From assembly GCF_023284065.1 (NCBI RefSeq), contig NZ_JAKIKP010000010.1, positions 62,001-126,000 of the forward strand: DNA of 64,000 bases. Reading direction: 5' to 3'. Made by a program: the position numbers and the translations under genes. The notes below the pieces were generated by a model. That model was given only the letters and a program-made list of their open reading frames with translations. It did not search any database and was not told the origin of the DNA. This stretch comes from Shewanella gaetbuli. Its GTDB lineage: Bacteria; Pseudomonadota; Gammaproteobacteria; Enterobacterales; Shewanellaceae. How positions within the stretch are numbered: the first letter of the stretch is position 1; each line of letters begins with the position of its first letter. Positions 8,701-17,465 of the stretch are shown piece after piece.

Positions 8701-11700
8701 AGCATTGTGATGTCGTCATCATTGGCAACAGGTGCGTCATCTACTGCCGATATCGTTAAGCTTACTGTCGCGATATTGGAGAATACTGCAGACTCTGTCG
8801 CACTACCGTTATCACTAACAATGTAGCTGAAGCTGTCACTACCATTGAAGTCTTGATTAGGCGTATACGTAACCAGCCCTGTAGTAGTATCAATAGTAAC
8901 TACACCATTTAATGGTTGTTGGGTAATCACAACTGAGTCAACGGCAACCTGACCATCTTCAATATCCGTGTCATTTTGTAAAATATCAATAACGACTGCG
9001 GTATCTTCTAAGGTAGATGATGAATCATCTACAGCAACAGGTGCGTCGTTAATACCAAGAACACTGATAAACACGGTCGTCACATTACTGACCTCGCCAT
9101 TTTTATCTGAGACTTGATATTGGATGAAGTCTTTACCCACATAGTTTTTCTCAGGTATGTAGGTCAGTTTTCCATCTATCACATCAACACTCAGAGCGTG
9201 GGCAGGTTGCTGAACAATAACCACACTACTTGGGTCTAATTCATCTCCATCAACATCAGTATCATTAGCTAATAAATCAACCGTGAAACTAACGTCTTCG
9301 TCAGTTTGAATTGTATCATTTACCCCAACAGGAATATCGTTCACTGGTGATATGGTGATATCAACAACAGCAATATTTGATTCCGCATTAGCGTTATCGG
9401 CCACTTTATAACTGAACGTATCCGTACCGTTATAATCAGCATCAGGAGTGTAGTACACCGAGCCAGATGTTGGGCTAATAGATAATTGACCATGACTTGG
9501 TTGCTGCATAATCATGACATTTGACGCCACTATGCCGAACTCTTCATCTATATCATTTGCCAAGATATCAATAGTCACCGAGACATCTTCGTCTGTTGTA
9601 GCCACATCATCTGTTGCTACTGGTGCATCATTGGTATTGGTAATGGTAAACACCACCACGATGGTATTCGAGTTAGCGACACCATCTGTGGCTTGGTAAA
9701 TAAATGAATCAGTGGAAGATTCACCTCCATCATGAACATAGGTAAATGTACCATCACTGTTAAGGGCTAATGTACCGTGGGTGACGTCATTAACCAGTAC
9801 AGCAGTCATGTCATTACCGTCTAGGTCATAGTCATTACTTAATACGCTCGCACCCACAACGGTATCACCTTCAATCAGTGAGTAAGTTGGATCGGCTACG
9901 GCAACAGGCGCGTCGTTAGGACCAGGGTGAAGTTCAGTATAATCCGATACTCCATCACCATCACTATCGATGTAATCTGCACCATTGTTTGGATCGGTTC
10001 CTTCGATTATTTCAATGTAATCAGGTACGCCATCACCATCGGTATCTTTAAAGTTGAACTCATCATTAGGATCCGTTCCTTCAATGATTTCTTGGTAATC
10101 AGGAATACCGTCGTTGTCACTGTCTTTAAAGCTATTTTCATCAAGTGGGTCAGTACCATCAACAATTTCTTGATAATCTGGCACACCATCGCCATCAGTG
10201 TCTTTAAAGTCAGTTGGATCTAGAGGGTCAGTACCATCAATATTTTCTTGATAGTCCGGTACACCATCACCGTCTGTGTCTAAGAAGCTAGTTGGATCAG
10301 TTGGGTCAGTACCATCAATCTTTTCTTGATAGTCCGGTACACCATCACCGTCTGTGTCTAAGAAACTAGTTGGATCAGTTGGGTCAGTGCCATCAATTTT
10401 TTCTTGATAGTCTGGTACACCATCACCGTCTGTGTCTAAGAAACTAGTTGGATCAGTTGGGTCGGTACCATCAATCTTTTCTTGATAGTCCGGCACACCA
10501 TCACCGTCTGTGTCTAAGAAGCTAGTTGGATCAGTTGGGTCGGTACCATCAATCTTTTCTTGATAGTCCGGCACACCATCACCGTCTGTGTCTAAGAAGC
10601 TAGTTGGATCAGTTGGGTCAGTTCCATCAATCTTTTCTTGATAGTCCGGTACCCCATCACCGTCTGTGTCTAAGAAGCTAGTTGGATCAGTTGGGTCAGT
10701 ACCATCAATCTTTTCTTGATAGTCCGGTACACCATCGCCGTCTGTGTCTAAGAAGCTCGTTGGATCAGTTGGGTCGGTACCATCAATCTTTTCTTGATAG
10801 TCCGGTACACCATCACCGTCTGTGTCTAAGAAACTCGTTGGATCAGTTGGGTCAGTACCATCAATATTTTCTTGATAGTCTGGCACACCATCTCCATCAG
10901 TGTCTTTCACACTGGTTGGATCATTCGGGTCAGTACCATCAAGACCTTCTTGATGATCGGGAACGCCATCTCCATCACTGTCTTTAAAGTCAGTTTTGTC
11001 GTTTGGATCAGTTCCGTCTTGTATTTCTTTATAATCAGGAACGCCGTCACCATCGGTGTCTTTAACACTGGTTGGGTCGTTCGGGTCAGTCCCTTCAAGT
11101 CCTTCTTGGTAATCAGGTACACCATCGCCGTCAGAGTCGATATTTTCGTCAATATCGGTAATGGTAATACTGATATTTTGTACGACATTTAAGCTTGGTG
11201 TACCGCTGTCTGCTGCGGTTACCGTGATGTCATACGTATTGTTTGCACCACTGTCTAACGGGGTTTCGTAGTCAGGAGCCACTTTAAAGGTGACCTCACC
11301 GGTGGCACTGTTAATGTTAAACAATGCGGCATCGGTGCCTGATAACGTATAGGTTAAGCTATGGCCATCTTCGTCTGAGGCATTAACATCAATCGCATTG
11401 ACGTCATTCTCAAGTAAGCTAACACTTGATGCACTGATCATTACAGGCGCATCGTTAACGTCGGCTACTGTAATAGCGATTGACTGAACATCGTCTAAGC
11501 TACCGTCGTTTGCGGTGACAATAATGTCATAGACATTATTACCGCCATTGTCGCCAGGAGACTCGAAGTTAGGTGCAGCTTTAAAGGTTACAATACCGGT
11601 GTTGACATCGATATTAAATAGTGCCGAATCTGTACCACTTAAGCTATAGGTTAGCGTATCACCATCGGCGTCAGTTGCATTTACATCTATCGCAGCGGTT

Positions 11701-14700
11701 TGATTTTCATTAACCGTTGTCGTTGCAGCACTCGTAATTACCGGTGCGTCATTCACATCAATAACGGTCACAGCAATGGCTTGACTGTCAGTCAGTATTG
11801 GGGTGCCGTTATCTGTTGCTGTGACGATAACATCATAAATATTATTGCCACCAATATCGGTAGGGGTTTCAAAGTCTGGGGCAATAGCAAAAGTTAATAC
11901 ACCGGTGGCAGGATCAATGGTAAATGCCGCTGCATCAGTGCCAGACAGGGTATAAGTAATAGTGTCTAAGTCTTCATCGGTTGAAGTGGCCGTAGTTACC
12001 GCTGTGGTATTTTCTGCCACACTCACAGCAGCAGTCGCTAAGCCACCATTACTGGTAATAACAGGATTATCATTAACATCGGTAACCGTAATATTGATTG
12101 CTTGGGAGTCAGAGTAAGTTCCGTCTGTCACACTGACGATAATGTCATAAACATTGTTAATGCCACTATCAATAGGAGACTCAAAGTTAGGGGCAGCTTT
12201 AAAGGTTACTACACCACTAGCAGGGTCAATATTAAATTTAGTATCATCAACACCACCGCCAAATGAGAACGTTAGTGTTGGGTCATCAATGGCATCGACA
12301 TCAATAGCGGATGTTTGATTTTCTTCAACGGTTGCATTGTCGAGACTACTAATGACTGGCGCAACATTATTGGCTGCAGTCCAGCTCGAGAAGCCATCAA
12401 CTCCTGTTAATGTAAGCTTATTATTAGCCGTGCTAAGCGTTGCGGTAGGTTGTTTTGTCCAGGTTGCTTGGCTATCGATTGATTTATAAAGGGTTAATGT
12501 CGATTCAGTAATGCCATTTAACTCAGTATCGTAGTAATTAAATGCTAAGGTGGCATTTAAACCGGCATTAGTTGTTGGTGTAATATCAAACTGTCTAATT
12601 GTTGCAGTGGCATTGGTTAGATTTTTATGAGTACGAGTCACAACAGTGCTGCCCATATTGGCGGCTGTGGTGAGTGTTGCACCTAAACCGGCCACATTGT
12701 CATCAGTAATATTACTTAATGTGCGAGTGGTTGTTAGCTTACCGGTTTCTAAACTGTCGCTGAACTTGCCATCTAGCTCGTAAAGGGTGGCATTGTCGTC
12801 AAAGGTAAGGGTATTACCGTTAATGTCTATGTCACTATTTAAGAATAGGTGACCACCAATATTGACATCAGATGTAATGGTAGCTGCCACACCTTGGTCT
12901 ATGACCATATGGTTAACGGTCGGCGTTGAGGTAATAATAGGGGCCGTTGGAGCTGCGGCATAAATACCCACGTTATCGGATGGTGCAGGTAACGTGTATT
13001 GACTCCAGTTATCGGTGTTTGCCCAGTTATCATCTAAACCACGCCAAGTGTTAAATGCACCAGAAATTACCCAATCAGTATCGTCCATGCCAGTCAAGGT
13101 GCCATGATTACTGCCAGAGGTGAGGTCAAATAGGGTCGTGCCTTCAATTTGGTCAAAATTATAGTAGGCCACTAAGCTGGTATCGTTTATTGGCACCGAA
13201 CGCATCATGGTTTTACGAATATTCTCTGGACTCAGTGCTGTATTCCATATTCTTAACTCATCAACGTTGCCCTCAAAGAAAGGTGCTGCAACAGTATTAC
13301 CACCAATATTTAGAGTTGAAGTGTTATAAACAGTGACAGCAAAACTACCTGTCATTTCTTCTACACCGTTAACATATAAGCGATAAGTTGAGCCGTCATA
13401 GGTACCAGCAATATGGTTCCATTCATTTGCAATCAGCGAATCCCCCGTGGTGACCGTTTGACCTGAAAGTTTAGCGATAACAGCAAGGTTATTATGGAAT
13501 AACGATGGGGTTTGACTTGAACCATCCACATCACCGAAAATCATTTTTTCAGTACTGTTTTGGCTGCTAGCTGGAATAAATACCCAAGCCTCTTGAGTAA
13601 ATGTGCTGCCGTAATTGGCGACAGACATTGACACAATATCATCAATACCGTCAAATTCTAAAGACTGAGATTTGGGGGAAATATCTTCACGATAAATGGC
13701 ATTATAATTACTAGAATAGGTTAATCCTGTTCCATCAGAGTTATAAAATAATCCGCCAAATTGGCCAGCAATTAACGCAGCAACACCTGTACTGTCGTAA
13801 TAGTTACCGGTATATAGTTCAATACCACCACCAACTCCGGTTGCAATTTGCCCAGAGCGATACACGATATCACCACCAGATTCAACTCCACCAGCAAAGC
13901 TGTCACCAGCAGAAATGGTAATAGCAGGGACAGAGGTTGAAGTGGTTAATAGATTCGCATCGATGACAATATCGCCACTTTCACTGGTTAAGGTAATATC
14001 ACCCAGTCCAGCATCAAGTGGTGTGTTAAGTGCAATAGCATCGACGCCATCAAGGTGATCGTTTTTAATGACGGTATAGTTAACATCACCATTGGCGGTC
14101 ACGGGCATGTTTTGAACAATAGTACCGCCCCAAATAGTGACGAAACCATCAATATTAATAGCTTCTTCTATGAGCACATTTGAATCATTTGAGCTTTTAC
14201 CAATGGTCAGCCCTGTTGCGGTATTGACTAAGCCTGCATTTTGATTTGAAAAGTCAGCAATGAAATTCGCATTTAATGGTTCAAACGTCACTGTTCCATA
14301 GGTTGATATTTGTTGACCAGCATTAAATGTAATCGTGTCGGATTGATACAACACATCCCCGCCAGAAGAGGTAGAACTACTGGTGACTGAAATCCCCGCA
14401 TTTTGAACAACGGCAGTATCGCCGTGAAGGGTAATATCTCCGCCGGTTGAGGCACTAGATAATAAGTTATTCGCTAAGGTCACCGTGCCACCATACAACC
14501 CAATCGGTCCGTTAACCGTAATCGGGTCAGTGACGGTGATATTACTGGTATTGGTAAAGTTGTAGCCAGTGTCTGTGGCGATTCCCGTGCCTAAGTATTC
14601 ACCAATAACAAGGCCGCCCATGTTTGCGACATTTTTTAAACGAATATTATTTGAATGGGTGTTACCGGGGATTTGAGTTAAATAATCAGGATTAGCCGTT

Positions 14701-16478
14701 GTGCCAGTCCAGTCAAAATCTGCTATGAAAGCATTGTTATAAGGGGCGAGAGTTAATTTTCCTGTTGTGGTTATTTGAAGCTCATGTGAAGCATTGTTAT
14801 AACCTTCAATTTCGTCAGCAATAATGGTGATATCACCAGTGCCAGCATCAAGATAGTTGTATGAAGGTGCTAAAGAACTACTACCGTCTAGCCCTAATCC
14901 GCGCTGGCCACCAGAAGCAAAAGTATCACTTGCCCAAATAAAAATATCACCACCGTTAGTCGTAATACCGTCTTCAAAATCTACTGGGCTATGCGTACCG
15001 TTACCTGAACCCACTGCGGGGCCATCCCCCACATTTATTCCATTCCAAATTTGATTTACAGTACCAGAGCTGTCATCGGTGGATGAACCACCAATCCAAA
15101 CGTGACCTCCATTAGTATCAACGGGCCCTCGAATAGCAACACCGCCACGGTTTGTGTTCATAAAGTCAGACCAGAACACGACATTGAGTGCAGAGTTAGT
15201 AGCTTGAATTTTACCTGTATCTTTTACCTCAATATCACTGTTTGCTCTTAATGTCAGTGTTGAGGTAGCTCCGCCAGTTTTTAGAATATCAGAGTTAATA
15301 ATAAGTGGGTCAGTACCCGCAGTTCCAGCAAATCGAGCTTGCAGTAACATGTCGCCAGCACTGGTACCTAAACTGATTAGTGGTTTGTTTATTTCAATTC
15401 TATCAGCATAAATATTAAACCCTCCGGTAACTTCTAAGCCATCTATACCGGGTAAGTTGTTATCATAATTATGAACAAATGTATGGACGTTATTAGGTCC
15501 ACCATAGTTAAAATTACGTGGAGGAGTGTTAAACTTAAACAAATCTGAATAAGCGGGGCCTCCCAGGTTCATATTGCCAGTATCCGTGGTTAATGTGCCA
15601 CCATCTGACCACCAAGTGAAGTCACCTTTAACGGTGAGGTTCATTGGCATATTCCAAGTAAAACGTCTTCCGCGTAAGGTCACACTACCAGTATTGGTTG
15701 TAATACTGTTGAAACCTGGCCAACCATGAATACCTTCACCACCAGTGTTATTGGCACCGCCCCATAAATACACATCCCCACCACCTGTTGCTGATGAAGT
15801 ATCAATATCTTTGTATAGGTCAATGGCATTACCGGTAACTTGAAAGCCAATTTTTCTCGCGGGTTCATGGCCAACGGTTAAGCCATTCCAAGTTTGGTCA
15901 GTACCGCCACCACCAACCCATAAGTGGCCGCCGTTGGTCGTGATTTCAGGGACTTGTACCCCATGATTATCAGCTCCGCCGACACGAGCCCTAAGTACAA
16001 CGTTTAAAGCACCGACGGTAGAAGTAATAGATCCGTTTCCCTCTCCTGATGCATTAACATGCCCTGTAGCGGCAATAGTAAATGTGGCGTCTGCCCCTCC
16101 GGACTTGACAATATCTACAGCATTGGCAATGTAAACTTCTTCATTCGCTCCTGTAGATTTAACGGTAACATCAGTACCAGCACTAAGTAGGGCGTTGATG
16201 TCAGCAACATTTATTTGGCAATTACTGCCACTGAAGTTGCCTCCCACCTGTGTACAAGCTGTTACTGGAGCTGTGGACTGTATATCGACTCTAGCGTAAG
16301 AATTAAAGCTTAATGCACATAAACTTGAGAGCATTAAGGTCTTGACGACAAATAAAGGCTGACTAAATTTATTAATCGCCTTCGTTTTACTATGTTCACC
16401 CATACACAATGTGTGATGGAGGTGTTGATTGACCTGATAGTTCAATCTTTTAGCGCTTGATCGTTTAGATTTAAACAT
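5100..16478 (-). CDS. Giant secreted multidomain surface protein with cadherin, TSP3 and Ig-like repeats, internal GlyGly-CTERM-like signal and C-terminal OM barrel
   Basis: This 3,792-residue protein is probably an adhesin or matrix protein. It starts with a long signal region: a basic, polar 45-residue extension, then VVKTLMLSSLCALSFNSYA. Residues about 65-930 are Gly/Thr/Asn-rich repeats of beta-helix character (recurring TNGGHLWVGG). A LamG-like domain spans about 937-1093 (EFDGIDDIVS to VDELRIWNTALSPENI). Four cadherin-like repeats (DVNDAPVITS) span 1370-1780. A calcium-binding TSP3-like array spans 1781-2184, followed by at least seven tandem Ig/VCBS-like domains (NDAPVA...DED), a PKD-like domain and a further Ig-like domain. 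A GlyGly-CTERM-like signal at 3550-3574 is followed at 3579 by MMKLMS, a signal-like stretch and a roughly 190-residue barrel ending in YHF. No type I secretion genes are adjacent. Function is inferred from architecture only. Confidence 0.85.
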   Translation of the reverse strand: MFKSKRSSAKRLNYQVNQHLHHTLCMGEHSKTKAINKFSQPLFVVKTLMLSSLCALSFNSYARVDIQSTAPVTACTQVGGNFSGSNCQINVADINALLSAGTDVTVKSTGANEEVYIANAVDIVKSGGADATFTIAATGHVNASGEGNGSITSTVGALNVVLRARVGGADNHGVQVPEITTNGGHLWVGGGGTDQTWNGLTVGHEPARKIGFQVTGNAIDLYKDIDTSSATGGGDVYLWGGANNTGGEGIHGWPGFNSITTNTGSVTLRGRRFTWNMPMNLTVKGDFTWWSDGGTLTTDTGNMNLGGPAYSDLFKFNTPPRNFNYGGPNNVHTFVHNYDNNLPGIDGLEVTGGFNIYADRIEINKPLISLGTSAGDMLLQARFAGTAGTDPLIINSDILKTGGATSTLTLRANSDIEVKDTGKIQATNSALNVVFWSDFMNTNRGGVAIRGPVDTNGGHVWIGGSSTDDSSGTVNQIWNGINVGDGPAVGSGNGTHSPVDFEDGITTNGGDIFIWASDTFASGGQRGLGLDGSSSLAPSYNYLDAGTGDITIIADEIEGYNNASHELQITTTGKLTLAPYNNAFIADFDWTGTTANPDYLTQIPGNTHSNNIRLKNVANMGGLVIGEYLGTGIATDTGYNFTNTSNITVTDPITVNGPIGLYGGTVTLANNLLSSASTGGDITLHGDTAVVQNAGISVTSSSTSSGGDVLYQSDTITFNAGQQISTYGTVTFEPLNANFIADFSNQNAGLVNTATGLTIGKSSNDSNVLIEEAINIDGFVTIWGGTIVQNMPVTANGDVNYTVIKNDHLDGVDAIALNTPLDAGLGDITLTSESGDIVIDANLLTTSTSVPAITISAGDSFAGGVESGGDIVYRSGQIATGVGGGIELYTGNYYDSTGVAALIAGQFGGLFYNSDGTGLTYSSNYNAIYREDISPKSQSLEFDGIDDIVSMSVANYGSTFTQEAWVFIPASSQNSTEKMIFGDVDGSSQTPSLFHNNLAVIAKLSGQTVTTGDSLIANEWNHIAGTYDGSTYRLYVNGVEEMTGSFAVTVYNTSTLNIGGNTVAAPFFEGNVDELRIWNTALSPENIRKTMMRSVPINDTSLVAYYNFDQIEGTTLFDLTSGSNHGTLTGMDDTDWVISGAFNTWRGLDDNWANTDNWSQYTLPAPSDNVGIYAAAPTAPIITSTPTVNHMVIDQGVAATITSDVNIGGHLFLNSDIDINGNTLTFDDNATLYELDGKFSDSLETGKLTTTRTLSNITDDNVAGLGATLTTAANMGSTVVTRTHKNLTNATATIRQFDITPTTNAGLNATLAFNYYDTELNGITESTLTLYKSIDSQATWTKQPTATLSTANNKLTLTGVDGFSSWTAANNVAPVISSLDNATVEENQTSAIDVDAIDDPTLTFSFGGGVDDTKFNIDPASGVVTFKAAPNFESPIDSGINNVYDIIVSVTDGTYSDSQAINITVTDVNDNPVITSNGGLATAAVSVAENTTAVTTATSTDEDLDTITYTLSGTDAAAFTIDPATGVLTFAIAPDFETPTDIGGNNIYDVIVTATDNGTPILTDSQAIAVTVIDVNDAPVITSAATTTVNENQTAAIDVNATDADGDTLTYSLSGTDSALFNIDVNTGIVTFKAAPNFESPGDNGGNNVYDIIVTANDGSLDDVQSIAITVADVNDAPVMISASSVSLLENDVNAIDVNASDEDGHSLTYTLSGTDAALFNINSATGEVTFKVAPDYETPLDSGANNTYDITVTAADSGTPSLNVVQNISITITDIDENIDSDGDGVPDYQEGLEGTDPNDPTSVKDTDGDGVPDYKEIQDGTDPNDKTDFKDSDGDGVPDHQEGLDGTDPNDPTSVKDTDGDGVPDYQENIDGTDPTDPTSFLDTDGDGVPDYQEKIDGTDPTDPTSFLDTDGDGVPDYQEKIDGTDPTDPTSFLDTDGDGVPDYQEKIDGTDPTDPTSFLDTDGDGVPDYQEKIDGTDPTDPTSFLDTDGDGVPDYQEKIDGTDPTDPTSFLDTDGDGVPDYQEKIDGTDPTDPTSFLDTDGDGVPDYQEKIDGTDPTDPTSFLDTDGDGVPDYQENIDGTDPLDPTDFKDTDGDGVPDYQEIVDGTDPLDENSFKDSDNDGIPDYQEIIEGTDPNDEFNFKDTDGDGVPDYIEIIEGTDPNNGADYIDSDGDGVSDYTELHPGPNDAPVAVADPTYSLIEGDTVVGASVLSNDYDLDGNDMTAVLVNDVTHGTLALNSDGTFTYVHDGGESSTDSFIYQATDGVANSNTIVVVFTITNTNDAPVATDDVATTDEDVSVTIDILANDIDEEFGIVASNVMIMQQPSHGQLSISPTSGSVYYTPDADYNGTDTFSYKVADNANAESNIAVVDITISPVNDIPVGVNDTIQTDEDVSFTVDLLANDTDVDGDELDPSSVVIVQQPAHALSVDVIDGKLTYIPEKNYVGKDFIQYQVSDKNGEVSNVTTVFISVLGINDAPVAVDDSSSTLEDTAVVIDILQNDTDIEDGQVAVDSVVITQQPLNGVVTIDTTTGLVTYTPNQDFNGSDSFSYIVSDNGSATESAVFSNIATVSLTISAVDDAPVANDDDITMLEDEQSKLINILGNDVDVDSMLDVASVTIVNTPAFGSITLDSSSGVVTYTANANYNGYDTFTYKVSDSTGLESNMATVSLSIMPINDAPIANAASYTLNEDSRVQFTLTGSDIEGATLTYTLVSQPANGVLTGTAPRLTYVPNPGFDGQDSFIFTVNDGEVDSDPVEVTFTVLNTNDAPTAVSMNFVTDEDVSLPLTLIGNDDDGDALTYSIEGQPLNGTLEGNAPNLIYVPNADYNGSDRFSFRVNDGEYDSAIAFVDIVINGIPEPINIVDDEFTIPGNVGITLNVLDNDNDPEGNSLSVTSATATTGEVDIINGELVFTPPAGFSGTVIVNYVASNGLGSFDSAQVIINVEPNPDGPVIIPPGTVWVDAQALYTKVDLGVATAVDRFGHPLPVSLVDNVNYFEPGQNYALWRAVDDDGNVTVVKQQVNVRPLVSLGKDTAVIEDSQAKLSVYLNGMSPIYPLDIPYTISGTSDGNDHTLTSGIITVTKGNSANISFDILADMQMENDESLIVTLSSEVNRGNNFDQVFTISEGNIAPTVKLTARQDGVSRMTVAKDQGDVVIYSQVRDQNKQDSHTYEWKVTRGEAMDVDSLFTSYTIDPSQLNTGVYVITLEVEDNGVTPLSSSASVYINVVETLTELSDNGDADGDLLSDANEGYADSNNNGIPDYLDSHDECNVILGISNEQDSFLVEGEPGSCLQVGFFGLISSNAAAGLTDSNINSLADELPEDLEATNHSGIYDITVKDLPTIGQTYHIVIPQTKVIPDGALYRKYHPQLGWIDFVEDSMNTVQSALGDNGFCPPPGGSQWVDGLMPGYWCVQLGIQDGGPNDDDGVANGQIVDPSGVAIPVSDNVSPQAQNDIVTVKENTSTNIEVLNNDVDSDGDSIRILSAAANLGQVVIEQDGSITYTPPMNFIGNDVIIYSISDGQGGIATAKVSVVVEPKVAIIVDETITTEGGGKGGSLGFISLFGLMLLSLFRTRTPNTMMKLMSIPLVLLAVSPLTTKQAHADDSFDHWYVGAELGVVDYAYTAMDIDKQFVAANFNAHVTDIDTQDTAGNLFFGYRFTKGWYLEAGYKDAGRVTIDISGTYINPSAFFDAIEEVHPESGKGYYASLGYNIYFNDRFSLGLQAGYFIWEGHFNTYSSELLRGYDEINGEDLFYGANLQYDFTPNWSITLNWEQIDFEANNANLYTLGFKYHF
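5753..5831 (-). other. Internal GlyGly-CTERM-like sorting signal
   Basis: Residues 3550-3574 read GGGKGGSLGF followed by a hydrophobic helix and then the basic cluster FRTRT. This is the layout of GlyGly-CTERM signals, which in Shewanella and Vibrio are cut by rhombosortase after type II secretion. In known members the signal is at the extreme C-terminus; here 218 further residues follow in frame. Confidence 0.65.
9928..11138 (-). repeat. Tandem 78-bp repeat array encoding 26-residue TSP3-like calcium-binding units
   Basis: Fifteen full units and one partial unit of 78 bases each encode variants of DTDGDGVPDYQE followed by a linker such as KIDGTDPTDPTSFL. The DxDxDGxxD spacing is that of EF-hand/thrombospondin type 3 calcium loops. 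Units 4-11 (10281-10904) are nearly identical at the DNA level: seven encode the same KIDG protein unit and differ only by scattered synonymous changes. The outer units are more diverged. Confidence 0.92.
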
Positions 16479-16989
16479 ACTTTAATTCTCACATTTGGTC
16501 ATATTCCGATGACAGTACAACACGCAACAAGTGCATATTCCTTACATTTGTCCATATGTATATGGATAAGCAGTCAACATGGAGGGGGAATTAACTAATA
16601 ATATAGTCAGTTCTTTGAGGTCTGATTTCTCTATAATCTAGTTAAACTAGGCTTTGAGGAGGGGAACGCTACAGTCTTTGTTTTTACAACTTAGTGAGTC
16701 CCTTTTTCAATGCCTTGTCCATTTTTTGCTTTGCGTCTTTAAGCATTAATTTATTTAGTACCATTCACATGTGGTAAATAAATCAAAAGCTAATGACATT
16801 CTAAAACATTGTTTGACCGCTATAATAAAGGTAGACCATGTAACTAGTTGTGCAATATTTGTATCAAAAAATAGTTGTTTTTGTGAGGCTTAGGTGACTT
16901 CAGCCGCTTTAAAAGCTTGGGGATAAATGAGTGTGTATTTTTAATGCATTGTTTTAAAGGTAAATTTTATTTTAGTGCGACCTTTCTGT
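16479..16989. promoter_or_regulatory. Upstream region of the giant gene with direct repeats and a near-palindrome
   Basis: This 511-base region lies upstream of the giant gene and downstream of the DUF1289 gene, so it should contain the giant gene's promoter. Two related 14-mers occur 53 bases apart in the same orientation: ACATTTGGTCATAT at 16491-16504 and ACATTTGTCCATAT at 16544-16557. The second overlaps a near-palindrome CCATAT-GT-ATATGG at 16552-16565. These could be sites for a regulator. No known consensus was recognised and no further gene is seen. Confidence 0.35.
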
Positions 16990-17337
16990 TTAAAGTTGGA
17001 ACATGTTTTTCATTTTTTTTCTTGGCGCGCTAATTGTTGGTGTTTGTTTGATTTTTTGTTGTGATTGTGTTGGTTTATTGTTTTGCTTGTGTTTTGCTTG
17101 TGTTTTATTTTGCCTGTTGAGGTTGGTTTCAGCGGCTAACCACTTCTTTCTACTGAGTGTTTGGCTGTTGTTAATGCCTGAGAAATACTTTTTGCGTTCA
17201 TCAAGCTGTAACAAAATTTGTTGTTTATCTATGTCAGTGGCTGATGACCAACTAACAATTTCATTAATATGTCGATAACACCCCATGCAATAATCATCTT
17301 CATTTAAACCACAACGAGCAACACAAGGGGAGTGCAT
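16990..17337 (-). CDS. DUF1289 domain protein
   Basis: A 115-residue protein whose first 50 residues match the DUF1289 pattern: SPCVARCGLNEDDYCMGCYRH followed by EIVSW, with four conserved cysteines that suggest metal or Fe-S binding. The remaining half is a basic, Lys/Gln-rich low-complexity tail (NRQNKTQAKHKQNNKP) that is longer than in minimal family members. The function of the family is not established. It diverges from the methyltransferase gene at 17466. Confidence 0.85.
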   Translation of the reverse strand: MHSPCVARCGLNEDDYCMGCYRHINEIVSWSSATDIDKQQILLQLDERKKYFSGINNSQTLSRKKWLAAETNLNRQNKTQAKHKQNNKPTQSQQKIKQTPTISAPRKKMKNMFQL

Positions 17338-17465
17338 ATGAAACGTCCTTTATTATTTGCAGTATCAGCATTTAAGTATTTTATTAAGCTATAGAATACC
17401 ATGACTATTTAAGGGCTGTTACAATTAGCATTAATTTGATTAAGCTAATTTTGCGGCACGAGTTG

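Noticed and set aside
9928..11138. Regular 78-bp repeats that at first sight could be a CRISPR array
   Set aside because: The repeats are contiguous, have no unique spacers, and stay in frame as 26-residue calcium-binding units of the giant protein.
10682..11192. Plus-strand and other-frame open frames within the repeat array
   Set aside because: They are antisense shadows created by the periodic repeat; their sequences are repetitive, and they have no start signals or family resemblance.
16813..16826. TTGACC followed by TATAAT as a promoter near the DUF1289 gene
   Set aside because: The two elements are almost adjacent instead of about 17 bases apart, so they cannot form one promoter.
17003..17278. 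Hydrophobic plus-strand frame that resembles a small membrane protein
   Set aside because: It is exactly antisense to the Lys/Gln-rich tail of the DUF1289 gene; such codons read backwards give Leu/Phe/Cys-rich sequence.
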